From: Branchiostoma floridae
Taxonomy: Eukaryota; Chordata; Leptocardii; Amphioxiformes; Branchiostomatidae
Direction of reading: 5' to 3'
Assembly (NCBI RefSeq): GCF_000003815.2
Contig: NC_049986.1
Location: forward strand, 12,492,089-12,556,088
Length of the DNA stretch: 64,000 nucleotides
The stretch's first letter is position 1, and each line of letters starts with the position of its first letter. Shown one piece after another: positions 1 to 12,334 of this stretch. The position numbers and the translations under genes are program-made. Below the pieces are notes generated by a model. It searched no databases, had not been told where the DNA came from, and saw only the letters and a program-made list of their open reading frames with translations.

Positions 1-271
1 TTGATGTCCTTGGTGCTGATTAACAGCCTCAGTTTTCCATTGTGAGTGAGTCATCGTGGGTAGCGTATACTCACAAGTATGGCAATCAAAATGAAAGTTT
101 CCTGTACAACTTCAATAATCTTAAAAAGGTATTACATGTATAAAAGATCCAAGTTAAACAGATATACCATATGAGGCACAAACACATTTCAAATTTTATT
201 TGAATAAGCAGCACCACACATGTACTAGTAACTACGTCCATGCAAAATACTTCTCAATTCTTAATCCTCAC

Positions 272-1792
272 CGGTGTCTTCCTTCTTGGCTTCCATACTT
301 GCCAGGAACGCTTTGATGCTACCATTCCTCCAGGGCCCTTTGATAGGACGCGTCTTTTGATCTCCTGAAAGAAGGAAAAATCAAAGGTCAACAAATACGA
401 GGTTTGTTACCAAAGTGGGTTTGTCAATTGCCTTCTGGGGAGTGGTTACGTTGGCTCATTTTCATCTCCCCCTATTTCTCAAGGGATAAACAGCACACTA
501 CCAGTGTTACACCATCTCATATTATCAAGGGAGTTCAAGTTTAGACAGACAAACACAGCATTCTAATTTGAACACAAATTAACACCTCATCTTCAGAACT
601 TCCAGGGGACAAAATTGAAGGTGGCAGCAATATACATCAAAAGGGATCCGTATGATTGCTCATGATGATAAATCTAATAAAATTTTGTGGGCTTTCCACA
701 CCCAATTTTATGCACAGGGGTTCAGATTGAAAAAAAAAAATTCCATCGCCTCTCGTAATTCTAATGTATAATTCTAGTCATGCAGGGAAATGGTGAACAT
801 TTCAGGTTTACCTGTGTCAAAAGCAGTGCCTGGTCCAAAGAACTTGTAAAATCTCTGCTTTAAGTCATTGACATCCAGTTCTATGGATAACAAATTGTGT
901 TTTACATATAATCAAGACAAAACAACAACTTTACACAAACACTTTTCAATTGCCAATTTTACAATATGGACAAACGATACAGAAATTTGAGCTGGGCAGG
1001 GAGTGAGATGCAAAAATCAAACGTTTTGAGTAAAATTGATACTACCATTACCCCAGGGCCATTTAATAGAGCCCTCTGATGTACAGACAGTCAAATGGAT
1101 GTAAATTGAAAATTCAGAGCTGTTTCATGTCATATTTCTAAACCTTTGCACTCAGCCAGGGACTCCAACACTACAAAGGCCTGGTCCCCGTATGCAGTGT
1201 TAGTGCCGGTGTCAGTAGTGTAGAAGGGACAGGCTGATGGAGAGTGGAACTCTGGGTCCTCCCCACCAACTGCTGCATCCAGCTTCTCCAGGTCATATAC
1301 CCAGTGTAGGCCTTGTGCTGAGGAGTAAAGTGAAAACGAAGTCATTGAGTGCACTAATTGTGTGTTAATGTAAAGAAAACCAACAAACTGTTCAGATTAA
1401 GGAAATTTGCCAGGCAAAACTTGAATCTAATTCTCTAGATATTATCTGAACATTCGTGTTAGTATGCCACACCTGAGGCAAGAGAACTAGATTAGGATAT
1501 TAGGATAGGCAGTATAGACACTGCAGAGGATAGAGTGGCCGAATTCCGGAAATTCTTATTGACAACTGAGCATCCTGTCTACTCTGCAAAAATGCTGACA
1601 GAAAAATCCTGTCAAAAATAAAAATCTTATTGACAGGAACATCCTGTCAATAGCTAATCCGCCTAATTATCATAAAGGCAAGAACAGCAAGCAAGCAGCC
1701 ACTTCACCAGCCGAATCAGCCACCAGCGATCCCACTACTGCGGCAACAGCACGGGCGGATACCTCATTCGCTGGGCTCATCTGTGCGGCCAT
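272..1792 (-). CDS. J1-crystallin / ADP-ribosylglycohydrolase-like protein, 5' part (gene runs off left edge)
   Basis: Four exons are visible: 1708-1792 (start codon 1790-1792), 1144-1317, 812-880 and 272-364. All junctions are GT-AG and phase 1, giving 140 codons in frame. The start reads MAAQMSPANEVSARAVAAVV, then GSLVADSA joined to AQGLHWVYDLEKLD; later come SACPFYTTDTGTNTAYGDQ and KGPWRNGSIKAFL. This order (small helical start, ADxAAQxLHW, YGDQ, GPWRxGSI) matches what I recall of jellyfish J1-crystallins and selenoprotein J, which have the ADP-ribosylglycohydrolase fold of about 300 residues. Family members hydrolyse ADP-ribose bonds or serve as lens crystallins; activity here is unproved because the metal-site half is outside the window. 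The last visible exon ends at a good donor (ACCG|GTGAGG) and continues left. Reading through that donor would instead stop at 261-263, giving a protein too short for the family. It shares a 400 bp promoter with NELFE. Confidence 0.8.
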
Positions 1793-2192
1793 CCTGTAGA
1801 TATAAGAGCCTAAGAGTAGAGCTAGAGAATACTAGTAGAAGACTTCAGTTTGGCTTGAGTAAGGCAAGTTGGGGAGGTGTTTCCTCCTGTTGGAACCGAG
1901 CCTTGTAGAAATCAACGGCTTAGATGGAAAATTTAGCTAGGTATCTGTGGATGATAAACGGAGAATCTTGCAAGTCATGAATCTGACGAATCCTGCAAGT
2001 CATGTGCTGTCAGCTGGGCTTAATTACGGGTCAGAGGTCATCGCTGGGTCATTTGAGGTCAAACCAAAATGGCGGACTTGGAGTAGTTTGCAAATTTTTA
2101 GAGTACGAGAAAACTGCAAAATTTGTACATTTCGAATATCTCTGATAGGTTTTCTTTGTAGGAGATTGAAGTAAACATTCCGAAGGATCATT
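1793..2192. promoter_or_regulatory. Divergent promoter between the J1-crystallin-like gene and NELFE
   Basis: This 400 bp interval separates two start codons pointing away from each other. At 2028-2040 there is GGGTCA-G-AGGTCA, a direct repeat of nuclear-receptor half-sites with one base spacing (DR1). At 2046-2061 there is GGGTCA-TTTG-AGGTCA (DR4). A YY1-like AAAATGGCGG follows at 2067-2076, 117 bp upstream of the NELFE start. DR1 and DR4 are known to bind RXR-type heterodimers or HNF4; use here is inference. Confidence 0.6.
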
Positions 2193-5100
2193 ATGGCGTT
2201 TGGTGCGTTGACTGAAGAAGAGCAAAATCTTCAAAAGAAGTACGCTTTGCTCCGGAAGAAGGTTTGTCCAAGATTCTTAATCTTAGCCTTTTACATATAT
2301 CAAGGAGCTTTTATCTGATAAAAGCTCCTTGCATATATGTAACGTTATAATTTGAATATCTAGCAAAAGCTCCTTGATTCTAGGGAGTAGCTACAATATG
2401 ACTGTATAATCAAGAGGCCCAAGTTAAAGAGTCGCTTCATCCCAACGTCAATTTGAAGAATCATAAATATTGATTACGTGTTTTACAAAGCATGCAATAG
2501 ATTTGTTTAGCAAGTGTATCTTAATCATACGCATACAAAGGGATATCGGACACTTCAACCCTTTATCTACTCGGCCCATGGCAAATCAGACCAACTCGGC
2601 CCAACACCCTGGTCAGCTTGGCCCAACACACAAACCATAAACCTGTAACAGTGGTGTTCAAGGACTGCTAAACCGAAGACGCCTAACGGCTTAAGCCATT
2701 TGGCCGAACGGTTTGCACGTTCGATTTGTGATCCGGCCGCCCGGGTTCGGCGCGGGTTCGAATCCCGGGAGTCGGGGTGTTGTTTCTTTCTGTTCTTACT
2801 CGCCCCTCTGGTTGTTTCACTGGTTCCCACGCCGGCCCTGTGATTAACAGGCTAGTATGTGCCACACAGGGATGTCGATCTCGGAGATTCGAGGACGAAT
2901 CTTGAAAAGAAAAGGGGGAGTAGTGTAACAGTGGTGTTCAAGGACTGCTAAACCGAAGACGCCTAACGGCTTAAGCCTTTATGGCCGAACGGTTTGCACG
3001 TTCGATTTGTGATCCGGCTGCCCGGGTTTGGCGCGGGTTCGAATCCCGGGAGTCGGGGTGTTGTTTCTTTCTGTTCTTACTCGCCCCTCTGGTTGTTTCA
3101 AACCCTTGAACCCTGTCGACCGAGTTGACAAAGGACCGAATCGTCCTGATCCCATTCCTCCTATTCACATGAATGTGTGTGAGGATGCTAGGCAGGTATT
3201 CACTACCATGTAGTAAATACACGTCTTTGCGTTTGGGTTCAGTAATGTTTTTGCGTTTGGTCAATCGTGTGTGAGAGATTAGGTCATCGGTGTGTAAAGT
3301 TATTTGTAAAGTTCTGAAATGGGTCATGTTTTTCTATGTCCAATTCTTTGCCAGTACTTGTAGTAAACTGTATTTATTTCTTAGATTAACATTTTCTTTT
3401 AACTTCATGCACAGAAGAAAGCTTTAGCTGCAAAGCAGAAGGCAGAAGTACAACAGCAAACCAGTACCAAAAGGGGTAAATATTAATATGTCCTTTTCAA
3501 CACACTGAATTTTCCACTATCTAATCAGTCTAAACTGATAGTCAATAATGAAAATATCCTATTGACAGGAACATCTTTTCATTATTGCAACAAAAAATCT
3601 TGTTGACAGGAACATTCTGTTAATTACTACACAGTGCAAAGAATATTCTTATCAATTGCAATTCAGCCCTTGGGCTGCAACACTGCCAACAGTTTTTTTC
3701 TAAATCTAATAAACCATTTCTCTCTCTCTCTCTTTATTATGGACTGTAATCCTTTCAATAGCCTGAACCATTTTCATGATAGTTTTATTTCTATTTCATA
3801 AATTGGTGGGGTGTTACACCTAAGGGTGGTTATACTCGGTATATAGATATAGAATTTTGAAACTATGATATATGAGAATGCAATATTTAGGCCAATGTTT
3901 GTGTCTGTTTGTAGCTGCTGCAGAAGACCAGAAGATAGAAGCACCCGTCAATGCTGAGGAGGCCACAGAGAGGGCCAAGAAACTCATCAAAGCTGGGGTA
4001 TGACCTGGCACCTCATAACTTCATATTTCATTATTATTTACATGGCATTTATCTGGAAATATTCTTTTCTTTCTCAGTTACAAATATCACATGTTATACA
4101 TGTAGTAGTCATTTAATGGAACAGCCTGGATATAGTCAAATTCCTCATTTATGCAAATTAGGTTACACTTTTTATACTTAATATTTTATCTATTTGAAGC
4201 ACCACTTAAGCTATCTACAATGTACGTACCAAAAATCATGATGATCCATCCATTCCTCCTTAAGTTATTTCCATTTAATGTGTGACACTAATGCCCCTGC
4301 AGTTCCAAAACAAGATGCTAGTGGGCCCAAACCTACACCACTTACTCTCAACCCCCAAAAAGACAAAAGATGATTATATGTAACTTTATAAAGCATTCCA
4401 TGAATAGTATCATTAGGTTGGTAACTGGTAAGTCACTTGATAACAAGACAATTTGAACACATGTATTACTGTTTGTCACCTTCTTCAGGGAAATATAATG
4501 ATTGTGTACAAAACTGTGTTGTATTCATCAGTGTTGTAGAAATATTGAATGGTGTTGTATTGGTTGTCTTACATTATGTAACTTTTCCTTTGCTCATTTT
4601 AGGCCATCAAAGTAAAAACTGATAATAAAGACACCGGCTTCAAAAGGATTCGAAAGATGAAGGTGAGATGAACTAGTCTACTGTATATGACAACTACTGT
4701 AACCAACCCAAACATAAAATACTTAGTAGATACCAGGTTGGAAATTTAACTTGCTTTCTATTTTCAAAGTTAATTTGGTAGTGACAATTCAATGTAACTG
4801 TTGATACTATAATAGTAGTACTAGTATTTATTTATTTATTCAGCTGTTTACAAACAGCCAAGGCTGCCCAACTAGCCATAGGCTATTGCCAAGGGCTAAC
4901 CCTGGGAAAGAAGAATACGTGTTATATATAAAGTCACGCAATAAACATTATTAATATAAAATCACTAGCATTAACTTAGAAGCAAATGGTTACAAATATT
5001 ATCACATATAAAATGTATATGCATACTGCAATAAACATTATTAAATATAAAATCACTATCACAATCTGTACATGGAAAATCACAGAGTACTAGTATTAAT

Positions 5101-8100
5101 GTCATTCATGGTGCTAACTAGCTGGATGTATGACTCAATGTTTACAGAAATCTTTATTGACACGACAAAAGTACAGCGACTTTCGTAATGTCTACATGTA
5201 CAACAACTACTTACAGTATAACTAAACAGACATAGATGGATATCTATAGGTATGAATAAATCAACATCTTGGATCTAGCATGTCATTTACACTATTGGTT
5301 CTACGGTATAAGCATTCGTGGATATATTTGCCTACTTGTACACAGTGAGTGTTATCGCCTCCCAGAATGTAGTTAAATTTATCTATCAAACAGAGAGTAG
5401 CAAATTCTTTTGAGCAAGCAGAAAGTAATGTGAACAGCTCTGTGCATTTGTCATTACATGTGCAAGGACTTGTCAAAGGCTGTTGCCAGCTCTGGAATCA
5501 AGATCCAGTCTTTTAGCCTTGAACAGAGCTGAAATATCTGACTATCTTGAGAATCATCCAGTTGCTTACTTCTTTTTGTATTATGCAAGATACAGTCATT
5601 TAATAATACTGAGCTATGACGAGTATGAGTATGACAAGATACAGCCATTCAAACCTGAGCATGTATGCTAGGAGTATTAGATACAGCCATTCAAAATAGA
5701 GCATGTACTATAGCAGATCTATGACAAGAAGTCTTTAATCCAGTTTTCTCAATCTAGCTGTCATATGATTGTTCCTATGGACTGTATGAAAAACAGAAAT
5801 GTTGATTATTTTGGGTTGTCAGTTTACGATTGTAAATGTAAGTTCTGTTTTGATAGGTGTCTTATTTGTATGCCTGGTCCTTCCCTAGGAACTAGAGAAG
5901 CCCAGTGAGAAGCCTGTACAGTTCCAGCCCTTCAGCGCAGCCCATCCAGAGAGTGAGGATCCAGCATCTGTGAGTGGCATGACTAATCGGCTGCATTGTT
6001 GCTATGTGCCATAATCTCCAAGCAGATGTTGGGGTCTGGCATGTTTTGGAAGATGGTAGTATTCTCTGGTTTTCTGACAGCCACACCTCTCTTTCTGAAA
6101 ATCCCAGCAGGCAGAAAAGTATGCCAGTCAGAAATTGTAATGATCTGAAACAAGCCAGACTTTTATCTTCCTTTAACTCTGAATAAACATTGCCTTTTGT
6201 GAGTCATTTGCTTATGGATTATTGTGTATGCCTTGAAGCAGATTTTGGCATTAACGTAATATTTGTATACCATTTTTCCTAAAAAAAAACCCAGATCAAT
6301 ATCACAAGTGGGTTATAGGGTTTTGGGGATCAAGTATTGCAAAATATATGTTTGTTTATGATATGCTAAATGGATAAAAGATGGTTTGAATGGAGAATTC
6401 TTCTAATCTGTACATGCCTTTTGAATTGTACAGGGTAGCAGCAGAGGAGTAAGAGGTCTTTACGACAGGTAAACATCCCTATCAGTGTCACAAAGTGCAC
6501 ATTTTGACTTGATTACTCGAATAATGTAAAGCAAATGTTGAATGGTGCTGTCAATTTTTTCATCAAAAAATTACCTTCAAATAGTGGTTTGATTGATTGA
6601 AACAGTGACACACATGCTCCTTATATTTTTGTACATGTTCTTGTTTCACATTTTCACAGAAAAGATACAAGCTTTTTTCAGCTTTTTCTATTTTTGTTTC
6701 ACAGCTTTGTCCGGGGAGGTGACTTAAATGACAATGACTTTGAAAGAAGAGGTAAGTAAGCAGATATGCATGGTACAAATGTAGGTTCTTTTGATGCTGT
6801 AGATATCCACCAATAGAATTTGACATCATCAGGAAATTGTTGAATAACACTAAATGCAAACAACTACGGCAAAAATCTCAAGGTATCCATTGCATGGTCA
6901 AGTACATTGACCTATTTGTTTTGAAGGAGACGGAAAATATCAATGGCAAGCCTGTACCATAAAACATAAGGTAAGTAGATTTGGGTGGAAAAGTATTAGT
7001 GTCAATACCTTATGCCAAAGCTAGATGTTATGCTATGAAGGGCTACAGAAAATTATGGAGATGGCCACTACATTGTAACCAAGAAAAGGATTTTTTGTAT
7101 CTGAATAAAGGGACAAGGAATTGTGCAATTGTCAAGTGTTTGTCACATTGTGGTTAATCATCACTGGTCTTGAATCTATTGTTCATCAGCATCGTCAAGT
7201 TTTGATGACAGAGACCGAAGGGAGCCGAGGAAAGGCAACACTCTGTATGTTCATGGCCACGGCATTACTGAGGACCTGCTGAAGAAAAGCTTCTCAAACT
7301 TTGGCAACATCATCAACATCAGCATGGAACTAGACAAGAAGTGAGCACTTAGAGCTGTTATCCATTGTGCTGTCATGTTCAGAAGTTTAATGGATGTTGT
7401 TGAAGTTGAAGACCTACGTAACACAATGACGGCAGCAGTCTAACTTCTGTCACTCGACTTACATGTATTGATTTTTTAATGACCTCAGACACAAGAGAAT
7501 AGATAATGGTGATTTTCAAAGTCAAAAGTGTTTTGCTTTTAGCTGCTCAGTTCACTTTTTAGTCTAAGAAAGTGAAATTCAGACAAGAAAATAACAATTA
7601 TAATAACTGTTAAACAGTTGTAAAATGATTAATTGATTAAGAGTATACCTTATCAATTAATTTATATAGCAAAAATATAACTGGTACTCCCTCTTACAGC
7701 TGTGGGTTTGTTAGCTTTGAGAAACAAGAGTCAGCAGACGAAGCCATCAATGAGGTATGGACATAACGGCGCACTTAAAAGTACAGAATACATGTAAAAC
7801 ACTTGTGTGTAGTGGTTAATGGGCAATAGTTTTCCAAGAACAAAGTAATGTCATATGGGGGATAACGACATGTGTTCAGGTTCAAGAAAGTAAAGGCATT
7901 AATGGCATCATTTTCTCTTCTATTTAAAATGTAAATATGTCATCTGGTGGTGACATTTGGTGGAATAGTCTAAGGCTTTATTATAATTAGCTACTAGTTT
8001 TTTCACTAATGACTTTAGTTTACTAATGGCAGATGGTTATTCAGTGTTCATGAGAGACACCCTGAATTTTTGGTCCTCACTTTCCCTCATTGTTTTCTTC

Positions 8101-9260
8101 ATCCATGGCAAGACTAAAGCTACATGTACATGTACATGTAAGGGTATTTATGAATGATCAATAATGATAATCAATGACTGTAGTACAAGATATTTCTGAA
8201 GCCAATTATTTTACTAACTGCAAAATGATTATTCAGTATACAGGCTTTTCATTGACGTCACACTAATTATATCTTTAATCCCCCTACGACTACCGGTATG
8301 TTGAATTAAGCAGTAGCATCTTCATGTGGTTAATAGACGTACGCTGTGATTCAACATGGCGCAAATGAAATACCTGTATTCATACAAGACACGCTGAATA
8401 TTTTCTCATTGCTTATTCCCCATCCATGCCAGATGCACGGTACCATGGCATCAGGAGTCTTGCTGAAGGTCATGCTGGCCAGAAGACAGCCTGTCATAGA
8501 TGTGGGCAATACCAAGTCACCGTGGGGAGGTCTAGGTCAGCAATATTTATTTATTTATTAGGATTCTCCATATACAATGGCAATGGAGGGTATAGCGAAA
8601 CAGGTGTCAAAGGACACCTTTTCAAAGCCGGCATACACACATGTTCGCACATGTCACGGTGGGGTTATACCGCCCCTTACTGGGTGACATACCCTTTGGT
8701 GTGGCTGATACGGTATGGAGGTTCGCCAGGCCTCCATCGGGGTGACTTGAAGTGAATCACCAACTCCAGACAGATTTCTCTATATATAACCTTCTTGCTG
8801 TACTCTACTGGATTGTTTCTATTCTTAAGTAATTAATAATCAAAGCATTAATTTTGTGAACAAAAGGCTGTCATTGTTATGGAAATACAGAATACCTGTT
8901 TCATGTGACATTTTGTGAAAAGCATTATCGCCATATGATGTACAGATATGTGGTCAACCAAACCTTGTGGATATCTGTAAATATTGTATTGGTATCCATT
9001 TTCTTTTCTTGATCTCAATCTACTGTGTAAGTGAAAATACTTTTTTGCAATCACATGAAGCCATGTACATCTTATAAAATGTACTTACATTATAAATGGT
9101 ATGACATCATTGTTTCTTATTCACACATTATTATTTCCCTTACAATCATTTCTTACATCGTTGCTTTTGCTTTATTCCAGCATCTGGTCACCAGGGGCCC
9201 AAGGGGCTGAACCACAAAGATAGGAGAGCACAGGTTGTTTATGACGACATGGACTTCTGA
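2193..9260 (+). CDS. NELFE: Negative elongation factor E (NELF-E)
   Basis: Exons: 2193-2261, 3415-3475, 3915-3997, 4603-4662, 5889-5969, 6434-6468, 6705-6751, 7190-7340, 7700-7754, 8433-8535, 9181-9260. All junctions are GT-AG; the total is 825 nt, 274 aa plus stop. NELF-E is the RNA-binding subunit of the NELF complex, which with DSIF holds Pol II at promoter-proximal pauses. The N-terminus (LTEEEQNLQKKYALLRKK) is the leucine-rich helix that contacts NELF-B. A middle block (GFKRIRKMK, VQFQPF, GLYDSFV) aligns with human positions in order. One RRM spans about residues 160-238, with RNP2 LYVHGH (163-168) and RNP1 NCGFVSFEK (196-204). The C-terminus ends RRAQVVYDDMDF, like the human QIVYSDD tail. 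The human protein is 380 aa; the difference is mostly the Arg-Asp repeat, which is absent here (only DDRDRREPRK remains). Intron 1 holds a miniature LTR element. Confidence 0.95.
2293..2340. repeat. 48 bp near-perfect palindrome in NELFE intron 1
   Basis: The arms ACATATAT-C-AAGGAGCTTTTA and TAAAAGCTCCTT-GC-ATATATGT face each other across about 5 bases. A third copy of the arm core (AAAAGCTCCTTG) lies 30 bp downstream. It could be the remnant of a hairpin MITE. Confidence 0.7.
2644..3100. mobile_element. Miniature LTR element with tRNA-like sequence in each terminal repeat
   Basis: Two nearly identical direct repeats, 2644-2819 and 2924-3100 (176 and 177 bp), start TGTAACAGTGG and end TTGTTTCA (TG...CA). 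They flank 104 bp that begins C-TGGTTCCCACG, a plausible primer-binding site, and ends in a purine run AAAAGAAAAGGGGGAG. The four bases AACC occur directly on both outer sides, as expected for a target duplication. Each repeat also has a Pol III A-box-like TGGCCGAACGGTT and a B-box-like GGTTCGAATCC. That is the anatomy of a terminal-repeat retrotransposon in miniature carrying a tRNA-related segment. A tandem pair of tRNA SINEs is the alternative. No coding capacity. Confidence 0.65.
4829..4910. repeat. Short dispersed-repeat-like fragment in NELFE intron 4
   Basis: A (TATT)n stretch runs into a small hairpin (CAGCTGTTTACAAACAGC) and C-rich text unlike the surrounding AT-rich intron. The same (TATT)n edge occurs at 8546. 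It may be the 3' end of a dispersed element. The family is not recognised. Confidence 0.25.
8546..8757. repeat. Possible retroelement 3' fragment in NELFE intron 10
   Basis: The block starts with (TATT)n just after the exon 10 donor. It continues about 200 bp at higher GC than the intron around it, with a small hairpin GGTGTCAAAGGACACC. An edge of short tandem TATT is typical of LINE or SINE tails, but no family was recognised. Confidence 0.25.
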
Positions 9261-12200
9261 GATGCCTCAGGATGTGGCTTGCTAAGCCTTTGTCAGTCAC
9301 TCACTTACAACTCCATCTTCAAAGGAAATGTGTTTTAAGTCTTGAAATAGACTTTTCATTGCCTTCCAGTCTGGAAATGGAACTTGGGAGCTGTACTTCT
9401 AAAGATAAATGCTAAGCTAGGAGGGAACATGTTAAAGGATATGGTAACCAAATGGCTTTAAAAAGTTATACTTTAATATGTATGCTTACCTGGTTGGTAT
9501 GGCATGACTCAAGAACTGATAACGAAATGGCTACACCTAAAGTGCATGGCTACATGTTGTAGACTGCATCTCAATTTCCATCTGTGGTTTAGAATAGCAT
9601 TATAATATTGTATTTTCTGTTTTGTTGAATGACATTGTAGAGTCAATTCCAAGTTCAAACTAAAAGAATAGTTAGGTCACAAAAGCCCTATTTTTTTCAA
9701 ACAATTTGAAATTGAATTGTGGACATGATTGATTTATTAATGTATGTTCAAAACATTTTGAAAGTAGATACAGAATGCTCTCTTTATCTAGAACTATTTT
9801 CAAACATCTATGTGAGACTTTCACTGTTAGAAATGCTTACAAACAGAACATTTTTCCAGTTGTACATTTGAGCTATTATCCCTATAAAAGTGGGTGCTAG
9901 TTGTCTGCTTCTGTATATTATTAGATTTTAGCTGGCAGAACACAGCATTTATGTGCAACCCCGGGGTCTGTGACGCGGGTATACTTGTTAAAGGAGAGGT
10001 AGAGAGCCTTATTTGAGAGGCAACCAGATGCAACCTGTGCTGCATGGTGAAGGAAGGTGTCGACTTTGTGACTACTGTAATTCCTGATATTCCACCGTTT
10101 TCACGGTGACGACTGTAACGTGAACTTATCATTACTGATAACAAATAATTCACAGACTTTTTTTGTGTGCACTTGCTGCGACAGTGAACATTTAGGTCAG
10201 AGAACAAGTTAAATTTTCTCAGACCGTGAAAGGTTGGTACCGAGAAGACAAAGTGAATTACAGTATATGATTTGGAAAGTGAAAGTTTTCTATTTCGTGT
10301 ATAAATGCGCCCCATTACGCAGCTGCCTTTCTAGTGTGAGCCGGCTACAGTTGTTTGACCTCCGCAGAGCTGCATTGCAAAGTGGGCGTGAGAAGGGGAT
10401 ATATTTATATTTTTGTAATATCTTGTGGCTTGTACCGTAAACTAAAAAATATCCATTTTTTGTGCACCCTACTATATTTTTTCATATTGAAGCCAGTCAC
10501 CTTGTGGCCCTTAACTATAGAAATCCCCAAAGGCCGAAAACTGTGTTCTTCTACCTTCAATACACATGGCTCTTTTGTAGTGCTCCATCTACACACATGC
10601 CTAATTTTCTGTACATTACAGGGAAGTGCTTTCTTCCCAGCCAAGTGACCCATTTGCAAGATGTTCCAACATGTTGGAGCATCTAAGAACATGTTAGAAC
10701 AAATAGTATGTCTGCATTTTAACATGTTAGTAACTAATATATGATTATATCTTATTCAATGTTTATTTCTAACTTGTTGGAATATAGTAGAAATATGTAG
10801 AAAGTCAACAAACCTTAGGAAGTTAACAGTTACTTATCTCAGTTTCATAATCGTTAGAACAGAAGGCAGCAATCACCCATGCAGTAAGGTGGAATTGACT
10901 CTATGTGTTACTTATTTCCCTCTCTGAGTTAAGTCATTAAGAAGAGTTATATGCTTAAATAGCAGATATTTTGTTTGCTGCCCAGGTAAAACTTGAGATG
11001 GTTAGATTTCAACACCGTAGATTTAGAATTATTGTACTGAATCATGTGACCTGTGGAAGTTAGTGTACGTTACCAAGCATACATGTAGATTATACAGATG
11101 TGAAAGTCACTTGCATAATCAGAATATTTCATGGAGATATGAGGTCTCCGAACTCTTGTTAGTGGTTTTATACGTCGTATGAATGCTTTGCGTGGCTTCT
11201 TGAACGACATGCACACAGCTGCCTCTGTTCCTGGGGCGGTCTGTGGGGGCAAAAATGAGCTTGTTATAAAACCAATGGAATTACGTTTGAAGGACCCTCG
11301 TATTTTGTTTCGCTTAGCCGGTAAACCACCTTTAGGCGTAAGCCACCAGTTTTGTACAGTAAGTACAAGTTGCGCAAGACTAGAGTATGGTTTGGTTCAC
11401 TCACACCGGTACCGTCAAGGACCTCTATTCTAGGATCATTTTCTACAAGTGCAGTGGGGCCATTAACGTAATGAAGGTGCGATTCTTCTCAAATACAAGA
11501 CTTCCAGACATGGTTGAACGTAGATTCATCATTTGTGGTACACTTTCCAACATGCTCTAATATTATCCCTGCTAATTAGAAGTTACCTTATGCGCGTGTC
11601 TGATGTTATGATGGCTCACATAGATATGGCTCACCACTTAAAGAGCCACCATTGTCCAGGAGTGAAATTTGAAAATATACAGAAGCATACAATATAGCAG
11701 AACATCCTTTTATTGGGGGCAATAACCTACTATTTGAAAACAGTCCTAAAAACAGTCTCTAACTAACAATGAAAGTGAATCACGTAGGTGCTTGAAAATT
11801 GTTCTGAATGAAGATACATTTGTGCACTTACTTTGAAAATGTTTCCGACAAATGTGAATTACATCACTATGTTCGAACGTTCAAATTTTCGTTTCAAATT
11901 GTTTGTAAATTTTACAACTGTTTTGGCTTGAATATCCTTTTAATCAAAGTGGTTCACACTTGTTACAAATATCATCAGAAAACCATCGCGGTGACTTTGA
12001 ATTGACACAAATATATGTTACGCTAGATGTGGATCCAAATACAGTCAACCGACAAAATTAGTGCCATTGCCTGCTGGTAAATGATTTTTCAAGCTGCATG
12101 CGTAAGGGCAATACTAGTGTTTCAGAAGAGGTTGATGTAGGGAGCAATTACAGATCGACTCGGCGTCTTTTGTTGCCGAGTGAAAAAGGACGCACATCCT

Positions 12201-12334
12201 TTTGACGTCGCCTACGTTTCTGCATACTAATTGGATGAGAATCCATCGTTTGTAACCTGCCGATCATAACCCACGATTCTGCTTCGCTTACCACATGCGC
12301 CTACTCGCCGGCGCGTGCAGCCATACACTGAAAT
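9261..12334. other. NELFE 3' UTR and intergenic DNA up to the GPCR
   Basis: About 3.1 kb without a supportable gene. The first several hundred bases are presumably the NELFE 3' UTR; I found no canonical AATAAA. Open frames of up to 162 codons (about 9827-10315, minus) have low-complexity composition and no recognisable motif. A CRE-like TTGACGTCG sits about 130 bp before the GPCR start codon, near 12202. Confidence 0.6.

Noticed and set aside
2680-2800. Functional tRNA gene
   Set aside because: A and B boxes are present, but no acceptor pairing, and the segment is inside a terminal repeat present twice.
9827-10315. 162-codon minus-strand frame as a gene
   Set aside because: No start context, domain or splice partner; low-complexity residues; intergenic composition.
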